64,000 bases of DNA from JAIBJN01 sp963784175 (lineage in GTDB: Bacteria > Actinomycetota > Thermoleophilia > Gaiellales > Gaiellaceae). Where the stretch lies: positions 62,001 to 126,000 of the forward strand of contig CAWAQJ010000014.1 of the NCBI GenBank assembly GCA_963784175.1, read 5' to 3'. Position numbers and translations under genes: made by a program. Below are positions 1-8,711 of the stretch, piece by piece. The first letter of the stretch is position 1. Each line of letters begins with the position of its first letter. The notes under the pieces were generated by a model that made no database searches, was not told the DNA's origin, and worked only from the letters and a program-made list of their open reading frames with translations.

Positions 1-225
1 GGAGAGCGAGAGCGCGGCCGCGAGGTCGACGCGCCGCATCCGACGGCCCTCGGCCTCCGCCAGCAGCTTCAACGCCTCGTAGTCGTTGAGCGTCAGACCG
101 TGCTCGTCGAGCAGCGCCGGGCTGAGGCACCGCGCGGTCGCCGCGTAGGCGCGTAGGAGGCGCGTCCAGGCGCGCACCGCAGGTGCGGTCGGCTGGGCTC
201 GGTGTGTTACTTGCGGACTCAACAT
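1..225 (-). CDS. MarR-family transcriptional regulator, N-terminal part (cut by window edge)
   Basis: The reverse strand reads from an ATG at 225 to the window start without a stop, giving 75 residues. They contain LLDEHGLTLNDYEALKLL and RRVDLAAALSLS, the usual start of the winged-helix domain of MarR proteins. The DNA-recognition helix and wing are outside the window. The gene is divergent from yceI and the FMN reductase, with an 8-bp inverted repeat between them. MarR proteins of this arrangement usually repress the divergent pair and release it on binding a phenolic or oxidant; that is inferred from the family. Confidence 0.85.
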   Translation of the reverse strand, partial: MLSPQVTHRAQPTAPAVRAWTRLLRAYAATARCLSPALLDEHGLTLNDYEALKLLAEAEGRRMRRVDLAAALSLS

Positions 226-239
226 ATTGCTGCTACATT
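211..239 (+). promoter_or_regulatory. Candidate sigma70-type promoter for the yceI operon
   Basis: TTGCGG at 211-216 and TACATT at 234-239 are separated by 17 nt. The predicted start site then falls inside the inverted repeat at 243-269, as expected for a repressed promoter. Sequence match only. Confidence 0.4.
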
Positions 240-242
240 TGC

Positions 243-269
243 TTGCGTGCACAACAGTGTAGCACGCAA
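243..269. promoter_or_regulatory. Palindromic operator, probably for the divergent MarR protein
   Basis: TTGCGTGC (243-250) and GCACGCAA (262-269) form a perfect 8-bp inverted repeat with an 11-nt spacer. The site lies between the MarR start (225) and the yceI ribosome-binding site (275-283). Confidence 0.6.
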
Positions 270-288
270 CTACTAAGAGGAGAGCCCA

Positions 289-834
289 GTGAGCACCACG
301 GAAACCAGCACCTTCGCTCCTGCCGGGACCTGGCGCCTCGACCCCGTCCACTCGACGGTCGGCTTCGAGATTGCCTACCTGGCCGGCACCTTCAAGGGCG
401 AGTTTCGCGAGGTCCAGTCCACGCTCGAGATCGCGGACGACGGCGCCAGCCTGTCCGGCACGGCTCAGGTCGCGAGCGTCGACGTCAAGGACGAGAACCT
501 CGCAGCGCACCTGCAGTCGCCCGACTTCTTCGACGCCGAGCGGCATCCCGAGCTGCGCTTCACCGCCGAGCGGATCGCCCTCGACGGCGACGCGGTCAGC
601 GTCGACGGGGAGATCACGCTGAAGGGCGTCACGAAGCCCGTCACCGTGACCGGCACCGCGTCCCCCACCCTCAGCGACCCCTACGGGAACGAGCGCGTCG
701 GCTTCGCGCTCGGCACGACTGTCGACCGGACGGACTTCGGCATCGACTGGAACATGCCGCTCCCGTCCGGCGGCCCCGCCCTAGCAAACGACGTGACGAT
801 CGTCGCAGAGCTCCAGTTCGTGAAGGCCGACTGA
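289..834 (+). CDS. YceI family protein (polyisoprenoid-binding lipocalin-like)
   Basis: The 181-residue protein covers the whole YceI domain: LDPVHSTVGFEIAYL at the start, FFDAERHPELRF in the middle, then GEITLKGVTKPVTV and DRTDFGIDWNMPL. There is no signal peptide, so it should be cytosolic, unlike E. coli YceI. The family folds as a barrel that binds long isoprenoid or amphiphilic ligands. The GTG start follows AAGAGGAG at a good distance. Two bases separate its stop from the FMN reductase start, so the two are one operon, probably controlled by the divergent MarR protein. The ligand is unknown. Confidence 0.9.
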   Translation: MSTTETSTFAPAGTWRLDPVHSTVGFEIAYLAGTFKGEFREVQSTLEIADDGASLSGTAQVASVDVKDENLAAHLQSPDFFDAERHPELRFTAERIALDGDAVSVDGEITLKGVTKPVTVTGTASPTLSDPYGNERVGFALGTTVDRTDFGIDWNMPLPSGGPALANDVTIVAELQFVKAD

Positions 835-836
835 CG

Positions 837-1412
837 ATGACGATCCTCGGCATCTCGGGCAGCCTTCGACGCGACTCCCACAACACGCGCGTGCTGCGCG
901 CGGCCGCCGACTACGTCGGCGAGGGAGTCGAGCTGGAGGTCTGGGAGGGCCTGAAGGCCATCCCGCCCTACGACGAGGACGACGACGGGCCGGCGGCGCC
1001 GGCGGCCGTCGCGGAGCTCCGCTCTGCGATCGCCGGCGCCGACGCCGTCCTGTTCGCCACGCCCGAATACAACGCCTCCATCCCGGGTCAGCTGAAAAAC
1101 GCCCTCGACTGGATCTCGCGGCCGCTGGCCACGAACGAGCTCCGCAACAAGCCTGTGGCCGTCGTCGGGGCCTCGACCGGCATGTTCGGCGCCGTCTGGT
1201 CGCAGGCGGAGCTGCGCAAGGTACTGAAGACCATCGGCGCGCGGGTCGTCGAGGACGGCGTCGCGTTCACGAGCGCGCCGAGCCGCTTCGACGAGGGCAA
1301 CAGACTGGTCGACGAGCAGCTCTGCATCGAGCTCGAGGCCGTCCTGGCCAAGCTTGTCGGCGAGGCCAACGCCCATGCGGAGGTCGCCGCAGAGACGGTC
1401 AGAGCGGCCTAG
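837..1412 (+). CDS. NADPH-dependent FMN reductase family oxidoreductase
   Basis: The 191-residue flavodoxin-fold protein has the FMN phosphate loop GISGSLRRDSHNTRV at the N-terminus and the family signature ATPEYNASIPGQLKNALDW near residue 80. This set is typical of NADPH:FMN reductases, chromate reductases and quinone or azo reductases. The ATG at 837 is two bases after the yceI stop. With MarR control the likely job is two-electron reduction of quinones or other electrophiles; the substrate cannot be read from the sequence. An upstream in-frame extension to 183 overlaps yceI and was discarded. Confidence 0.9.
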   Translation: MTILGISGSLRRDSHNTRVLRAAADYVGEGVELEVWEGLKAIPPYDEDDDGPAAPAAVAELRSAIAGADAVLFATPEYNASIPGQLKNALDWISRPLATNELRNKPVAVVGASTGMFGAVWSQAELRKVLKTIGARVVEDGVAFTSAPSRFDEGNRLVDEQLCIELEAVLAKLVGEANAHAEVAAETVRAA

Positions 1413-1467
1413 CCGGACCCACGATCCGGCGATTTTCGTAACCCTCGCTAAGGTTGGGAGGGTCCCA

Positions 1468-2508
1468 GTGCGCAAAGCACTCGTCATCTCGGCGCTTGCC
1501 GTCGCCGTCTTGGCCGGGTCGGCCGCCGCGGCGCTGCAACGCTACGACAGCTCGCGCTCCGACGAAATTGCGGAGGGCATCAGCGTCGCGGGCGTGGACG
1601 TCGGCGGCATGACGGTGGCCGAGGCGAAGGTCGCCGTCCGCAAGGAGGTCGCCCACCGCCTCGACCAGCCGCTCCGCATCACGCACCGCAAGCGCCGCTT
1701 CACCGTCGACCCGGCGCTCGTCGACGTGCAGACGAACGTCGACGCACTAATTCAGTCGGCGATGGCCGAGAGCCGGGAAGGGAACTTCCTCACGCGCTCG
1801 CTGCGCGACCTGACCGGACGCACGGAGGAGAGCGATCTCGAGCTGCAGGTCGAGTACTCCCAGGAGGCCGTCGGCCGAGTCGTAGCCGGCATCCGGCGCG
1901 AGGTGCAGCAACGGGCCCGCGACGCCACGAGCTCGGCGTCCTTCGCCGGCGTGCAGATCACGCCGGCACAACTAGGTGTCGCCCTGCGGCCGCGCGTGCT
2001 CCGCAACGAGATCGTCGACCACCTCGTGAGCCCGGACTCGAGCCGCACCTTCGCGGTCCCGGTGAGAATCGTCAGGCCCAAGGTGACGACGAAGAAGCTC
2101 AAGGCGCGCTACGACCACTACATCGCCATCAGCCGGTCGCGGAGGGAGCTCCGGCTCTTCGTCAACCAGCGGCTCGCGAAGACCTACCGCGTGGGGATCG
2201 GCGCGGCCGGCTACGACACACCCGCCGGGGAGTACGAGATCGAGAGCATGGCGGCCAACCCCGCCTGGTACGTCCCGAACAGCGAGTGGGCCGGCGACCT
2301 CGCGGGCAAGATCATCCCCGGCAACGACCCGTCCAACCCGATCAAGGCGCGGTGGATGGGCTTCTACGACGGCGCGGGCATCCATGGGACCGCGGACTCG
2401 GCCTCGATCGGCGGCGCCGCGTCACACGGCTGCATCCGCATGTTGATCCCGGACGTGATCGACCTCTACAAGCGCGTCCCGCTGCACACTCCGCTCTCGA
2501 TCGCGTAG
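1468..2508 (+). CDS. L,D-transpeptidase (YkuD) with peptidoglycan-binding N-terminal domain
   Basis: This 346-residue secreted or membrane-anchored enzyme starts with a hydrophobic segment (about residues 4-23). A VanW/PG_binding_4-like region of about 180 residues follows, then a C-terminal YkuD domain. The catalytic motif SHGCIRM places the nucleophile at Cys322, with a conserved His in GIHGT upstream. The family makes 3-3 cross-links in peptidoglycan outside the membrane, and actinobacteria rely on these heavily. The GTG start at 1468 follows GGGAGG; a longer frame from 1354 overlaps the FMN reductase. It is transcribed alone and ends at a strong hairpin. Confidence 0.92.
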   Translation: MRKALVISALAVAVLAGSAAAALQRYDSSRSDEIAEGISVAGVDVGGMTVAEAKVAVRKEVAHRLDQPLRITHRKRRFTVDPALVDVQTNVDALIQSAMAESREGNFLTRSLRDLTGRTEESDLELQVEYSQEAVGRVVAGIRREVQQRARDATSSASFAGVQITPAQLGVALRPRVLRNEIVDHLVSPDSSRTFAVPVRIVRPKVTTKKLKARYDHYIAISRSRRELRLFVNQRLAKTYRVGIGAAGYDTPAGEYEIESMAANPAWYVPNSEWAGDLAGKIIPGNDPSNPIKARWMGFYDGAGIHGTADSASIGGAASHGCIRMLIPDVIDLYKRVPLHTPLSIA

Positions 2509-2521
2509 CTCTTGAGTCAGT

Positions 2522-2551
2522 GGGGGAGCGCCCGTTGCCGGACGCTCCCCC
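2522..2551. terminator. Hairpin terminator between convergent genes
   Basis: GGGGGAGCG (2522-2530) pairs perfectly with CGCTCCCCC (2543-2551) over a 12-nt loop. It lies between the stops of the L,D-transpeptidase and the M64 peptidase. There is no clear U-tract on either strand. Confidence 0.7.
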
Positions 2552-2568
2552 GCTCCTGTGCTTGGTGA

Positions 2569-5271
2569 CTACCTGACGAACTGGAGCCAGGCCGTGTGCA
2601 CGCTCTGGTCGTCGAGCGTGAGGATGAACTCGCGACAGGTGCCCCTGTACGCGGTCGTCGTCCTCCACGGGTAGGAGTAGCGGCCCGTGTGCGCCTGGTA
2701 GAACAGGCTGTCGTAGCTCGGGTTCTCGGCAGGCTCGGTGCCGCCGATCGGAGCCTTGGTCGCGCAGTCGATCCGGCGCGAGGAGGCGTCCGCAACGATG
2801 TCGAGCCCACGGTTGCCGCCAAGGCGGAACCAGAACTTCTGCACCGCGTTCGAGTTCGCCGAGTTGAGGACCGGCGGGTTCTCGAACGTGGCGAGGAAGC
2901 CGTCGAACGGGTACTGCGCCTGTAGCGAGACGCGCACCTCGTACACCGGGCCGCCCTCGAACTCGATGCAGAGCTTCGCGGTGTAGACGGTCGGGGCCGT
3001 CAGGCCGTCGGCATCGAGCGTGACATCGACGTTGGCCGAGGCTCCGGCGGCCGTGGAGACGGCCGACGTGGCGCTCAGCCAGCCGACGTCGGACGGCGCG
3101 AGGCAGCTGCTCGGCGCCTCGCGGATCGTCCAGTCGAACGAGCGTCCGGACTCGAGGGTGTTCTCGATCGTGAACGACGTGGAGGTCGAGTCGCCCTCGA
3201 CGAGCTCCTCCGAGATCTCGTTTGGCGCGACCTCGAAGGGAAGGACGGTCGCCTTGAACGCGTCGGGGTTGCCGATGTTGCCGGCAGCGTCGATCGCCCG
3301 ATGCTCCACGGTGTGCCTACCCCAGCCCGGGACGAAGTCCGGGAACGACTGCTCGAAGGTCGCCTTCGAGAGGCCGCCGGTCCCGAGGTTCCCGTACGTG
3401 AGCGCCTTCACGTTGAAGCCCGACGGACCGAACTTCATCGGCGTCCCGAACGGCTGCTCGGGGAAGCCGAAATAGTTGAACCAGCCGTCGTTGTCGAGGC
3501 GGAACTCGCCGACCACGAAGCCGGGCTGGTCGTCCACCGGGCTCAGGCCCATCGTGAACACGCCGTCGCCCGTGTAGACGTACTCGGTCGGCTGCGCCGG
3601 CCGGTTCACGGTGTACACGGCCTCCGAGAGCTCGCGCGGAGCCGTCGGGAGGACGTTGTCCACCGTCCAGGTACGCGATGCGGACGGCCCGCCGGGATTG
3701 GCCGGGTCGGTCACGGTCGCGCTCAGGGTGTAGGCGCCTGACGCGAGGTTCTGGGCGTCGAGGTCGAAGTTCCGCCTGTTCCCGTTCGGCACGACGACGC
3801 CGTTCAGGCGCCATGTGACATCGAGGACCCTGTCGTTCGGATGCGTGGTCTCGACGTAGACCACGTCCTCGCCGCCAACCGGGCGACTCGTCTCCGTCGA
3901 GAGCGTGATGGCCGCCTCGACGGTCGCCGGCGGAAGCGGCGCCCCGACGGTCCACTGCCGCGTCTGGGTCATGCGCGGGCCGTTGAGGATGGCGGGGTCG
4001 CGCACGAAGTCGGTCTTGTCCTGGACGGTGACCGACACGATGTCGCCGGCCGCAACGGTCAGGTCGCCGAGGTCGAGGTTCCGGCTGTTGTTCGTGCCCG
4101 GGACCGCAACGCCGTTGATGCTCCAGGTGACGTCCAGCTCGTGGTACTTCGGATGGCCGGTCTCGACCCAGACGACGTCCTGCGGGCCGACCTCGCCGGT
4201 GGGCGTGTGCCCGAGGGCCATGGCGTTCGCGTTCCGCCGGCCCGTGATCCGGTAGGTCATGTTCTCGCGGCCGATCTGGTCGAAGTGGAAGCCGATCCAC
4301 CGCATCATCGAGTGCTCGCTCGGGCGCCAGACGTTCGTCGTCCGCTGCGCCCCACCCTCGTGCGGCGGGCCGCAGGTGCTCCCGCGGGCGGTGATGATGC
4401 CGCCGGACAGGCTCTCCTCGCACAGCCAGCGGAACCACTTGAGCTGGCCGTTGACCATCTCGTCGTGCGTGAAGCGGCTGTGGTGGAACGAGCCGGGCTC
4501 CGTATTCGGATGAGCCCCACCGGGGATGTCGCGGCTCGAGTACGGGTACTCGTCAGCCAGCGTGCCCAACGAGTGGCCGAGCTCGTGCGTCGAGATCAGC
4601 GGGCCCTGCGGGCTGCCGCCTGACGTGGTCGCCTGGGTCCCGCCGATGCCGCCGTACGTGAACGTGTTCGAGATCGCCAGCGTCTGGACGTTCTGGCCCG
4701 AGACGCCGAGCGGCGTCATGTAGATCGCCAGGTACTTGGCGTGCTGCTGGTTGCCGGTACAGCGTGGATCTCCGAGGCCGGCCGCAGGATCGCCCGGGAC
4801 GTTCGGGCACCCGCCGCCCGCCTGGGGCGCGGGCCCGTAGGTGATCCCACGCGCGAGCGGGTTCGTGCACCCGTCCGAGTAGTGCAGACGCAGCGCCGTG
4901 ACGAGATTCGGGTTCGGCGGGCTTGCGTCCGGGTCGCAGCGCACGCCGGACTCCGGGGACACGATCTCGAGCAAGTAGATGTTGAAGTAGTTCCGGTAGC
5001 TGCGAAACGGGTCGACGCTCCACATCATGTTGAGGTTCCGGTCGACGTCCCGCTGGAACTTCCACAGCTCGTCGGCCGTGTAGCCGTCGGCCATGATCAC
5101 CAGGTTCATCCGCAAGCTCGGCGGCCCTGTGATCTGGTGCTCGATGACCCGCGCGCTGTACGGCGCCTGGGCGCTCGCGGACGGCGCGGCAGCAAGCGTC
5201 ACGAGAAACGCAGCGGTCAGCGCGACAAGCACGGCAGCCCTGCGTCGCACGGACGGAGTTCTCTGTCTCAT
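2569..5271 (-). CDS. Secreted M64-family metallopeptidase with Ig-like repeats and a PxKF-like C-terminal domain
   Basis: The 900-residue protein starts at the ATG at 5271, after an Arg-rich n-region and a hydrophobic core ending ASAQA, so it is exported. The zinc site HELGHSLGTLADEY begins at residue 229 and matches peptidase family M64 (IgA-peptidase-like). Downstream are at least two beta-sandwich repeats that each carry a W-x-(V/I)-(N/D)-G-x-x-V-P core (for example DVTWSINGVAVP). The last ~90 residues (FWFRLGG, RRIDCAT, YQAHTGRY, GTCREF) resemble the PxKF domain and are shared with the beta-propeller protein at 21893-23707. It is transcribed alone. The substrate is unknown. Confidence 0.88.
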   Translation of the reverse strand: MRQRTPSVRRRAAVLVALTAAFLVTLAAAPSASAQAPYSARVIEHQITGPPSLRMNLVIMADGYTADELWKFQRDVDRNLNMMWSVDPFRSYRNYFNIYLLEIVSPESGVRCDPDASPPNPNLVTALRLHYSDGCTNPLARGITYGPAPQAGGGCPNVPGDPAAGLGDPRCTGNQQHAKYLAIYMTPLGVSGQNVQTLAISNTFTYGGIGGTQATTSGGSPQGPLISTHELGHSLGTLADEYPYSSRDIPGGAHPNTEPGSFHHSRFTHDEMVNGQLKWFRWLCEESLSGGIITARGSTCGPPHEGGAQRTTNVWRPSEHSMMRWIGFHFDQIGRENMTYRITGRRNANAMALGHTPTGEVGPQDVVWVETGHPKYHELDVTWSINGVAVPGTNNSRNLDLGDLTVAAGDIVSVTVQDKTDFVRDPAILNGPRMTQTRQWTVGAPLPPATVEAAITLSTETSRPVGGEDVVYVETTHPNDRVLDVTWRLNGVVVPNGNRRNFDLDAQNLASGAYTLSATVTDPANPGGPSASRTWTVDNVLPTAPRELSEAVYTVNRPAQPTEYVYTGDGVFTMGLSPVDDQPGFVVGEFRLDNDGWFNYFGFPEQPFGTPMKFGPSGFNVKALTYGNLGTGGLSKATFEQSFPDFVPGWGRHTVEHRAIDAAGNIGNPDAFKATVLPFEVAPNEISEELVEGDSTSTSFTIENTLESGRSFDWTIREAPSSCLAPSDVGWLSATSAVSTAAGASANVDVTLDADGLTAPTVYTAKLCIEFEGGPVYEVRVSLQAQYPFDGFLATFENPPVLNSANSNAVQKFWFRLGGNRGLDIVADASSRRIDCATKAPIGGTEPAENPSYDSLFYQAHTGRYSYPWRTTTAYRGTCREFILTLDDQSVHTAWLQFVR

Positions 5272-5399
5272 TGTTCCCCCTGCTTGGTTTCCCCGAGTCC
5301 CGTCAGGGCTTCTCAAGCCCAGCTCGCCCGAGTTGCGGTGAGTATTCTCGACCGCGCTCGGAGTTTCAAGCGCCAGAGAGAACGCCGAGCAGAACGCGA

Positions 5400-5421
5400 A
5401 CGGGGCCCCGAAGGACCCCGT
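5400..5421 (-). terminator. Tetraloop hairpin downstream of the LTQGYWKTH protein gene
   Basis: On the reverse strand the 22-nt sequence folds into a 9-bp stem (one G-U) closed by a TTCG tetraloop. It lies 33 nt after the stop of the gene at 5455-6603. There is no U-tract. Confidence 0.6.
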
Positions 5422-5454
5422 CCGCCGACCTGCGTGTGGGAGGAGAGCTTCTTG

Positions 5455-6603
5455 CTAGCTCGGGCAGTGGCCCGGGCCGATGTCGCCCTCGTTGTAGTCC
5501 GCCAGCGTGCCGGCGTAGGCGATTGCCTGCGCGCGGACCGTGGCCGACAGCGTCGAACTCGGCGTGTAGGTGCCAAAGAACGCCGTAGCACCCGCCAGCG
5601 CCGCGTTCACAGCCGGCGTCGAGCCGGTGCCGCCTGCGATGTTGAGCCTCGCCGCGATGTACTGGTGAGCGAGGATGTAGTAGGCGTTGCCGCCCGCAGA
5701 GGACTGGTTGATCGCCTGGTACCAGGTCTTGCCGCTGCTGAAGAACGCGGTGTCCTCGCCGATCAAGGCCCACCTCGCGTCGTACGGCGCGGGGCCGTAC
5801 TTCGAGTGCGTCTTCCAGTAGCCCTGGGTGAGCGAGCAGCCGTCGGAGGGCGGCGGCGTGCACGTGACCGTGACCCGAGCGTCGTCGCTCTGGCCGGTCT
5901 CGCGGATCGTCGCCGTGTTGTCGTGGTTGCCCTCGTCGCGGTCACAGGTGAACGTCCGCTCGTAGGTCCGCGACCCCGAGCCCGTGAAGAGCCACGTGAG
6001 GCCGTTCGTGTCGTCCACGTTGACCGAGCCGTTGACGACCTGGGGGTCCGGAATCGTGAAGTCGACCTTCTCGTTCGGGCCCATCTCCTCGCCCGGATCC
6101 CGTGGGTCGTTCGTCACGGTCACGCGGGCGTTGTTGCGGTAGGTCGCACCGGCCACCGGCTCGAACGGGATCGAGTACGGGTAGCACTGCGACTCGCCCG
6201 GATCGAGAACGGGGTTGATGCTCATGTCGAGCGGAACCGACGCAAGCGTGATGACGTCGTCGCCGACGAGCGCCTGCAGACGGTCGACCACCTTGAGGTT
6301 CTCGGTCGGGGCCTGGCTGACGTTCTCGACGCAGACCTTGCCGTCGACGTAGATGTTGTCCGTCGGGGCGCTCTTCGTCACCGTCACCGTGTAGGTGCTG
6401 GTGCCCGACTGCCCTGTCAGGAGGTTCCACGACGCCGGCGAAACGGTCTTCTCGATCGTCCACTCGAACGTTCGCTTCCAATGGGCGTCCGCTGTCTTGT
6501 ACGCGTTGATCGGCGACGTCGCGCTCGCGGTGGGCGCTATGACGCCAACCGCGATGGCCGCACACGCGAGAAGCCATAGCTTCCGCCTGGGGGGTCGAAT
6601 CAT
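5455..6603 (-). CDS. Secreted protein with C-terminal CxLTQGYWKTH domain, function unknown
   Basis: The 382-residue protein starts at the ATG at 6603, preceded by GGAG. A signal peptide (KLWLLACAAIAVGVIAPTASA) is followed by about 220 residues of predicted beta-sandwich rich in T, V and D, with scattered cysteines. The C-terminal ~110 residues begin with CSLTQGYWKTHSKYG, a motif that recurs at the end of many exported bacterial proteins of unknown role. A longer frame to 6741 lacks a ribosome-binding site. It is monocistronic, with hairpins on both sides. No catalytic motif was recognised. Confidence 0.8.
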   Translation of the reverse strand: MIRPPRRKLWLLACAAIAVGVIAPTASATSPINAYKTADAHWKRTFEWTIEKTVSPASWNLLTGQSGTSTYTVTVTKSAPTDNIYVDGKVCVENVSQAPTENLKVVDRLQALVGDDVITLASVPLDMSINPVLDPGESQCYPYSIPFEPVAGATYRNNARVTVTNDPRDPGEEMGPNEKVDFTIPDPQVVNGSVNVDDTNGLTWLFTGSGSRTYERTFTCDRDEGNHDNTATIRETGQSDDARVTVTCTPPPSDGCSLTQGYWKTHSKYGPAPYDARWALIGEDTAFFSSGKTWYQAINQSSAGGNAYYILAHQYIAARLNIAGGTGSTPAVNAALAGATAFFGTYTPSSTLSATVRAQAIAYAGTLADYNEGDIGPGHCPS

Positions 6604-6812
6604 CCGTGCTCCTTTCGCTTTTACTGCTGCCGCGGGTGCGATGGAGCTTTCGCGAGGTGTACGGCCACCTTCCTCGCCCGCTCTCCCCTCACGGGTCACC
6701 CTGTCTACTAGTCGAATAATTCGCCGGCGATCAGGTGTCAAGCAGGACTAGCCGGACGGGGGGCAAGCCCTGAAATCATCGGGCATGCGAGCGCACACGC
6801 TCCGAAAAATAG

Positions 6813-6849
6813 GTCGCCCTCGGCGGCCGTAGCCGAGGGCGACTCTTTT
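6813..6849. terminator. Strong bidirectional intrinsic terminator
   Basis: GTCGCCCTCGGC (6813-6824) and GCCGAGGGCGAC (6832-6843) form a perfect 12-bp stem with a 7-nt loop. TCTTTT follows on the plus strand and GAAAAATA precedes it, giving a U-rich tail on the minus strand. Its main job is probably to end the minus-strand gene at 6917-7453. Confidence 0.85.
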
Positions 6850-6916
6850 GCGTGGAACGCGCGCATAGGCGGAGGCTCCGCCCTGCGCCGCAGTGCCCGC
6901 CGCAGATTGTCCCGGG

Positions 6917-7453
6917 CTAGAGCAGCTCCCTCATCGACCTCACGACCATGCGGACGAACGCCAGCGCCTCCGCGAACACCGATGCCTCGCGAGCGGAGCC
7001 AATGACGGTGGGATCGTCGGGCTCGAGCGATGCCCCTTCATCGCCGGATCCCGCACCGTCCCGCTCGCGGGCTTCTTTGGAGACGCACTTCCCGAATGCG
7101 TTGGCCCCGTTCTCGTTGACGCCGTACTCGTCGACGAAAGCCTCGTCGCCCATCTCCTCGCGCTCGGACTTGCACGTCCGGGCTGGATTCGAGCGCGCCG
7201 GGCCGGTCGGAGCGTCCTCGCGAGCGGCTTCCCGCGCCGCCCGCCGCTCTGCCTTCCGCACCGCGTTTTCCGCCTTCCTTGCCTGGCCACGCTCGGCCTG
7301 CGGAGGTTTCGCCTTCTCCCCGCTCCCGACACCCACAGATGCCTGGCGACCATGGCCGCTGCCGCTGCCGTTCCCCATCCCAGGAGTCGCGTTCGCCGCG
7401 GGTATGAGCAGGACCGCGGTGAACGCGGCGGCAAAAACCTTGGCTCCGAGCAT
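6917..7453 (-). CDS. Small secreted protein with CKSER...FGKCVS motif
   Basis: The 178-residue protein has a signal peptide (FAAAFTAVLLIPAANA). A low-complexity Gly/Ser, then Lys/Arg/Ala/Glu-rich stretch with coiled-coil potential follows. The conserved-looking module is CKSEREEMGDEAFVDEYG followed by NAFGKCVS around residues 93-125, with two cysteines that could form a disulfide. I recall similar short modules in uncharacterised actinobacterial proteins. The gene is divergent from the ECF sigma factor with 120 nt between starts, so it may be a target of that sigma factor. Confidence 0.7.
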   Translation of the reverse strand: MLGAKVFAAAFTAVLLIPAANATPGMGNGSGSGHGRQASVGVGSGEKAKPPQAERGQARKAENAVRKAERRAAREAAREDAPTGPARSNPARTCKSEREEMGDEAFVDEYGVNENGANAFGKCVSKEARERDGAGSGDEGASLEPDDPTVIGSAREASVFAEALAFVRMVVRSMRELL

Positions 7454-7573
7454 CTGTTCTCCCCTCCCTCCCGAGTCCGTCGGTTAAGAGCACAGACGCC
7501 GCCGAGGGCCGGAACATGCGGAGATCGCCATTTCTGGTCTTGAAGGTTCCGCCGGGTCCGCCACAATGCCGGT

Positions 7574-8701
7574 ATGACCGTCGCGCAGGAAGCGACCGGC
7601 GCCGGGCTGTCACCAACAGTCTCGAGGGCCGCGGAGCAGCTCTTCCACGAGCATTCAGGCTGGCTGTACGGCTACTGCCTGCGGCTCCTCCGCTCGCCGG
7701 AAGAGGCCGAGGACGCCGTGCAGGCGACCTATCTGAACGCCTGCCGAAGCCTCGGCAGCGGCACCCGCCCCCGGGCCGGCTCCGCGTGGCTCCTCCATAT
7801 CGCGCGGAACGTGTGCTTCACACGGATCCGCACAGCACGGCGTCGTGAAGGTCTCGAGCGGATCGGGGACATCGCAGTTCTCGAGGAGACAGTGGCCGCT
7901 CCCGACCGTTCGTACGACTCGCTCGTCGGCCTCACGGACGCGCTCATGAGCCTCCCCGAGCGCCAACGCCGGGCGATCCTGCTCCGGGAGTGGCAGGGCC
8001 TGTCCCACGGGGAGATCGCGGAGCGCCTCGAGATCTCCCACTCGGCCGCCGAGACGTTGATCTTCCGCGCTCGGCGCTCCCTGGCCGACGCTCTCGAGAA
8101 CCCCGGCAAGCGCAGTCGGTTCAAGGCACTGCATGTCCTGGACCTGGGCGGCCTCCTCAGCGCGCTGAAGGGCCTGCTCGCGGCCGGTGTGGGCGTGAAG
8201 GCCGCGACCGCGGTCACGGTCGCCGCTCTGACCACGATGACCGTGGTCGCGACCGATCCGGCCGGCATTTCGGGCAGCGGCGAGCGCGACTCCTCCGCCG
8301 CCCCGGCAAACGCCTCCGTTTCCGCGCCGCCGGCCGTTCTGCCTACCGCCTTGGTGGTCCCGTCTTCGGTGTCCGTCTCGGCGTACCAGTCGCCCACTTC
8401 GGGCGAGCCGGCGTCAGGCCGTGCAGACCGCGGCCGCCCGCACGGTCAGGCGACGGCCGACGCAGCCAAGGCCAAGCCGAAGAAGGCTAAGGCCACGGGC
8501 CCGAGCGCCAACGCGAACGGGAATGTGAACGGCAAGGCGCTCGGCAAGGCGAAGAACCCTCCCCCGCCACCGCAGAGCTCCAACGGCCGCGGGGTTCCCG
8601 CGAGCGGGAGGAGCGAGCCGCCGGCGCCCAGCGGGCCTCCCCCGCAGGCCAAGGCGATCGGGCTCGCGAAGGACAAGCCCGCCAAGGCCAACTCGGGCTA
8701 G
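7574..8701 (+). CDS. ECF-type RNA polymerase sigma factor with transmembrane segment and Ala/Lys/Pro-rich tail
   Basis: Residues 20-180 form sigma region 2 (FHEHSGWLYGYCLRLL, EEAEDAVQATYLNA) and region 4 (LPERQRRAILLREWQGLS, then an HTH ending SAAETLIFRARRSL). Unlike classical ECF factors of about 190 residues, this one has 375. A hydrophobic segment near residues 205-230 (VKAATAVTVAALTTMTVVA) is followed by about 145 residues of Ser/Pro, then Lys/Ala/Asn/Gly-rich sequence that should lie outside the membrane. No separate anti-sigma gene is adjacent, so control may be built into the fusion. Its divergent neighbour encodes a secreted protein of similar composition. Confidence 0.85.
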   Translation: MTVAQEATGAGLSPTVSRAAEQLFHEHSGWLYGYCLRLLRSPEEAEDAVQATYLNACRSLGSGTRPRAGSAWLLHIARNVCFTRIRTARRREGLERIGDIAVLEETVAAPDRSYDSLVGLTDALMSLPERQRRAILLREWQGLSHGEIAERLEISHSAAETLIFRARRSLADALENPGKRSRFKALHVLDLGGLLSALKGLLAAGVGVKAATAVTVAALTTMTVVATDPAGISGSGERDSSAAPANASVSAPPAVLPTALVVPSSVSVSAYQSPTSGEPASGRADRGRPHGQATADAAKAKPKKAKATGPSANANGNVNGKALGKAKNPPPPPQSSNGRGVPASGRSEPPAPSGPPPQAKAIGLAKDKPAKANSG

Positions 8702-8711
8702 CCGCCCCTTA

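Noticed and set aside
4741..6579. 612-residue plus-strand frame over the M64 and LTQGYWKTH genes
   Set aside because: Runs across two real minus-strand genes and has no recognisable domain.
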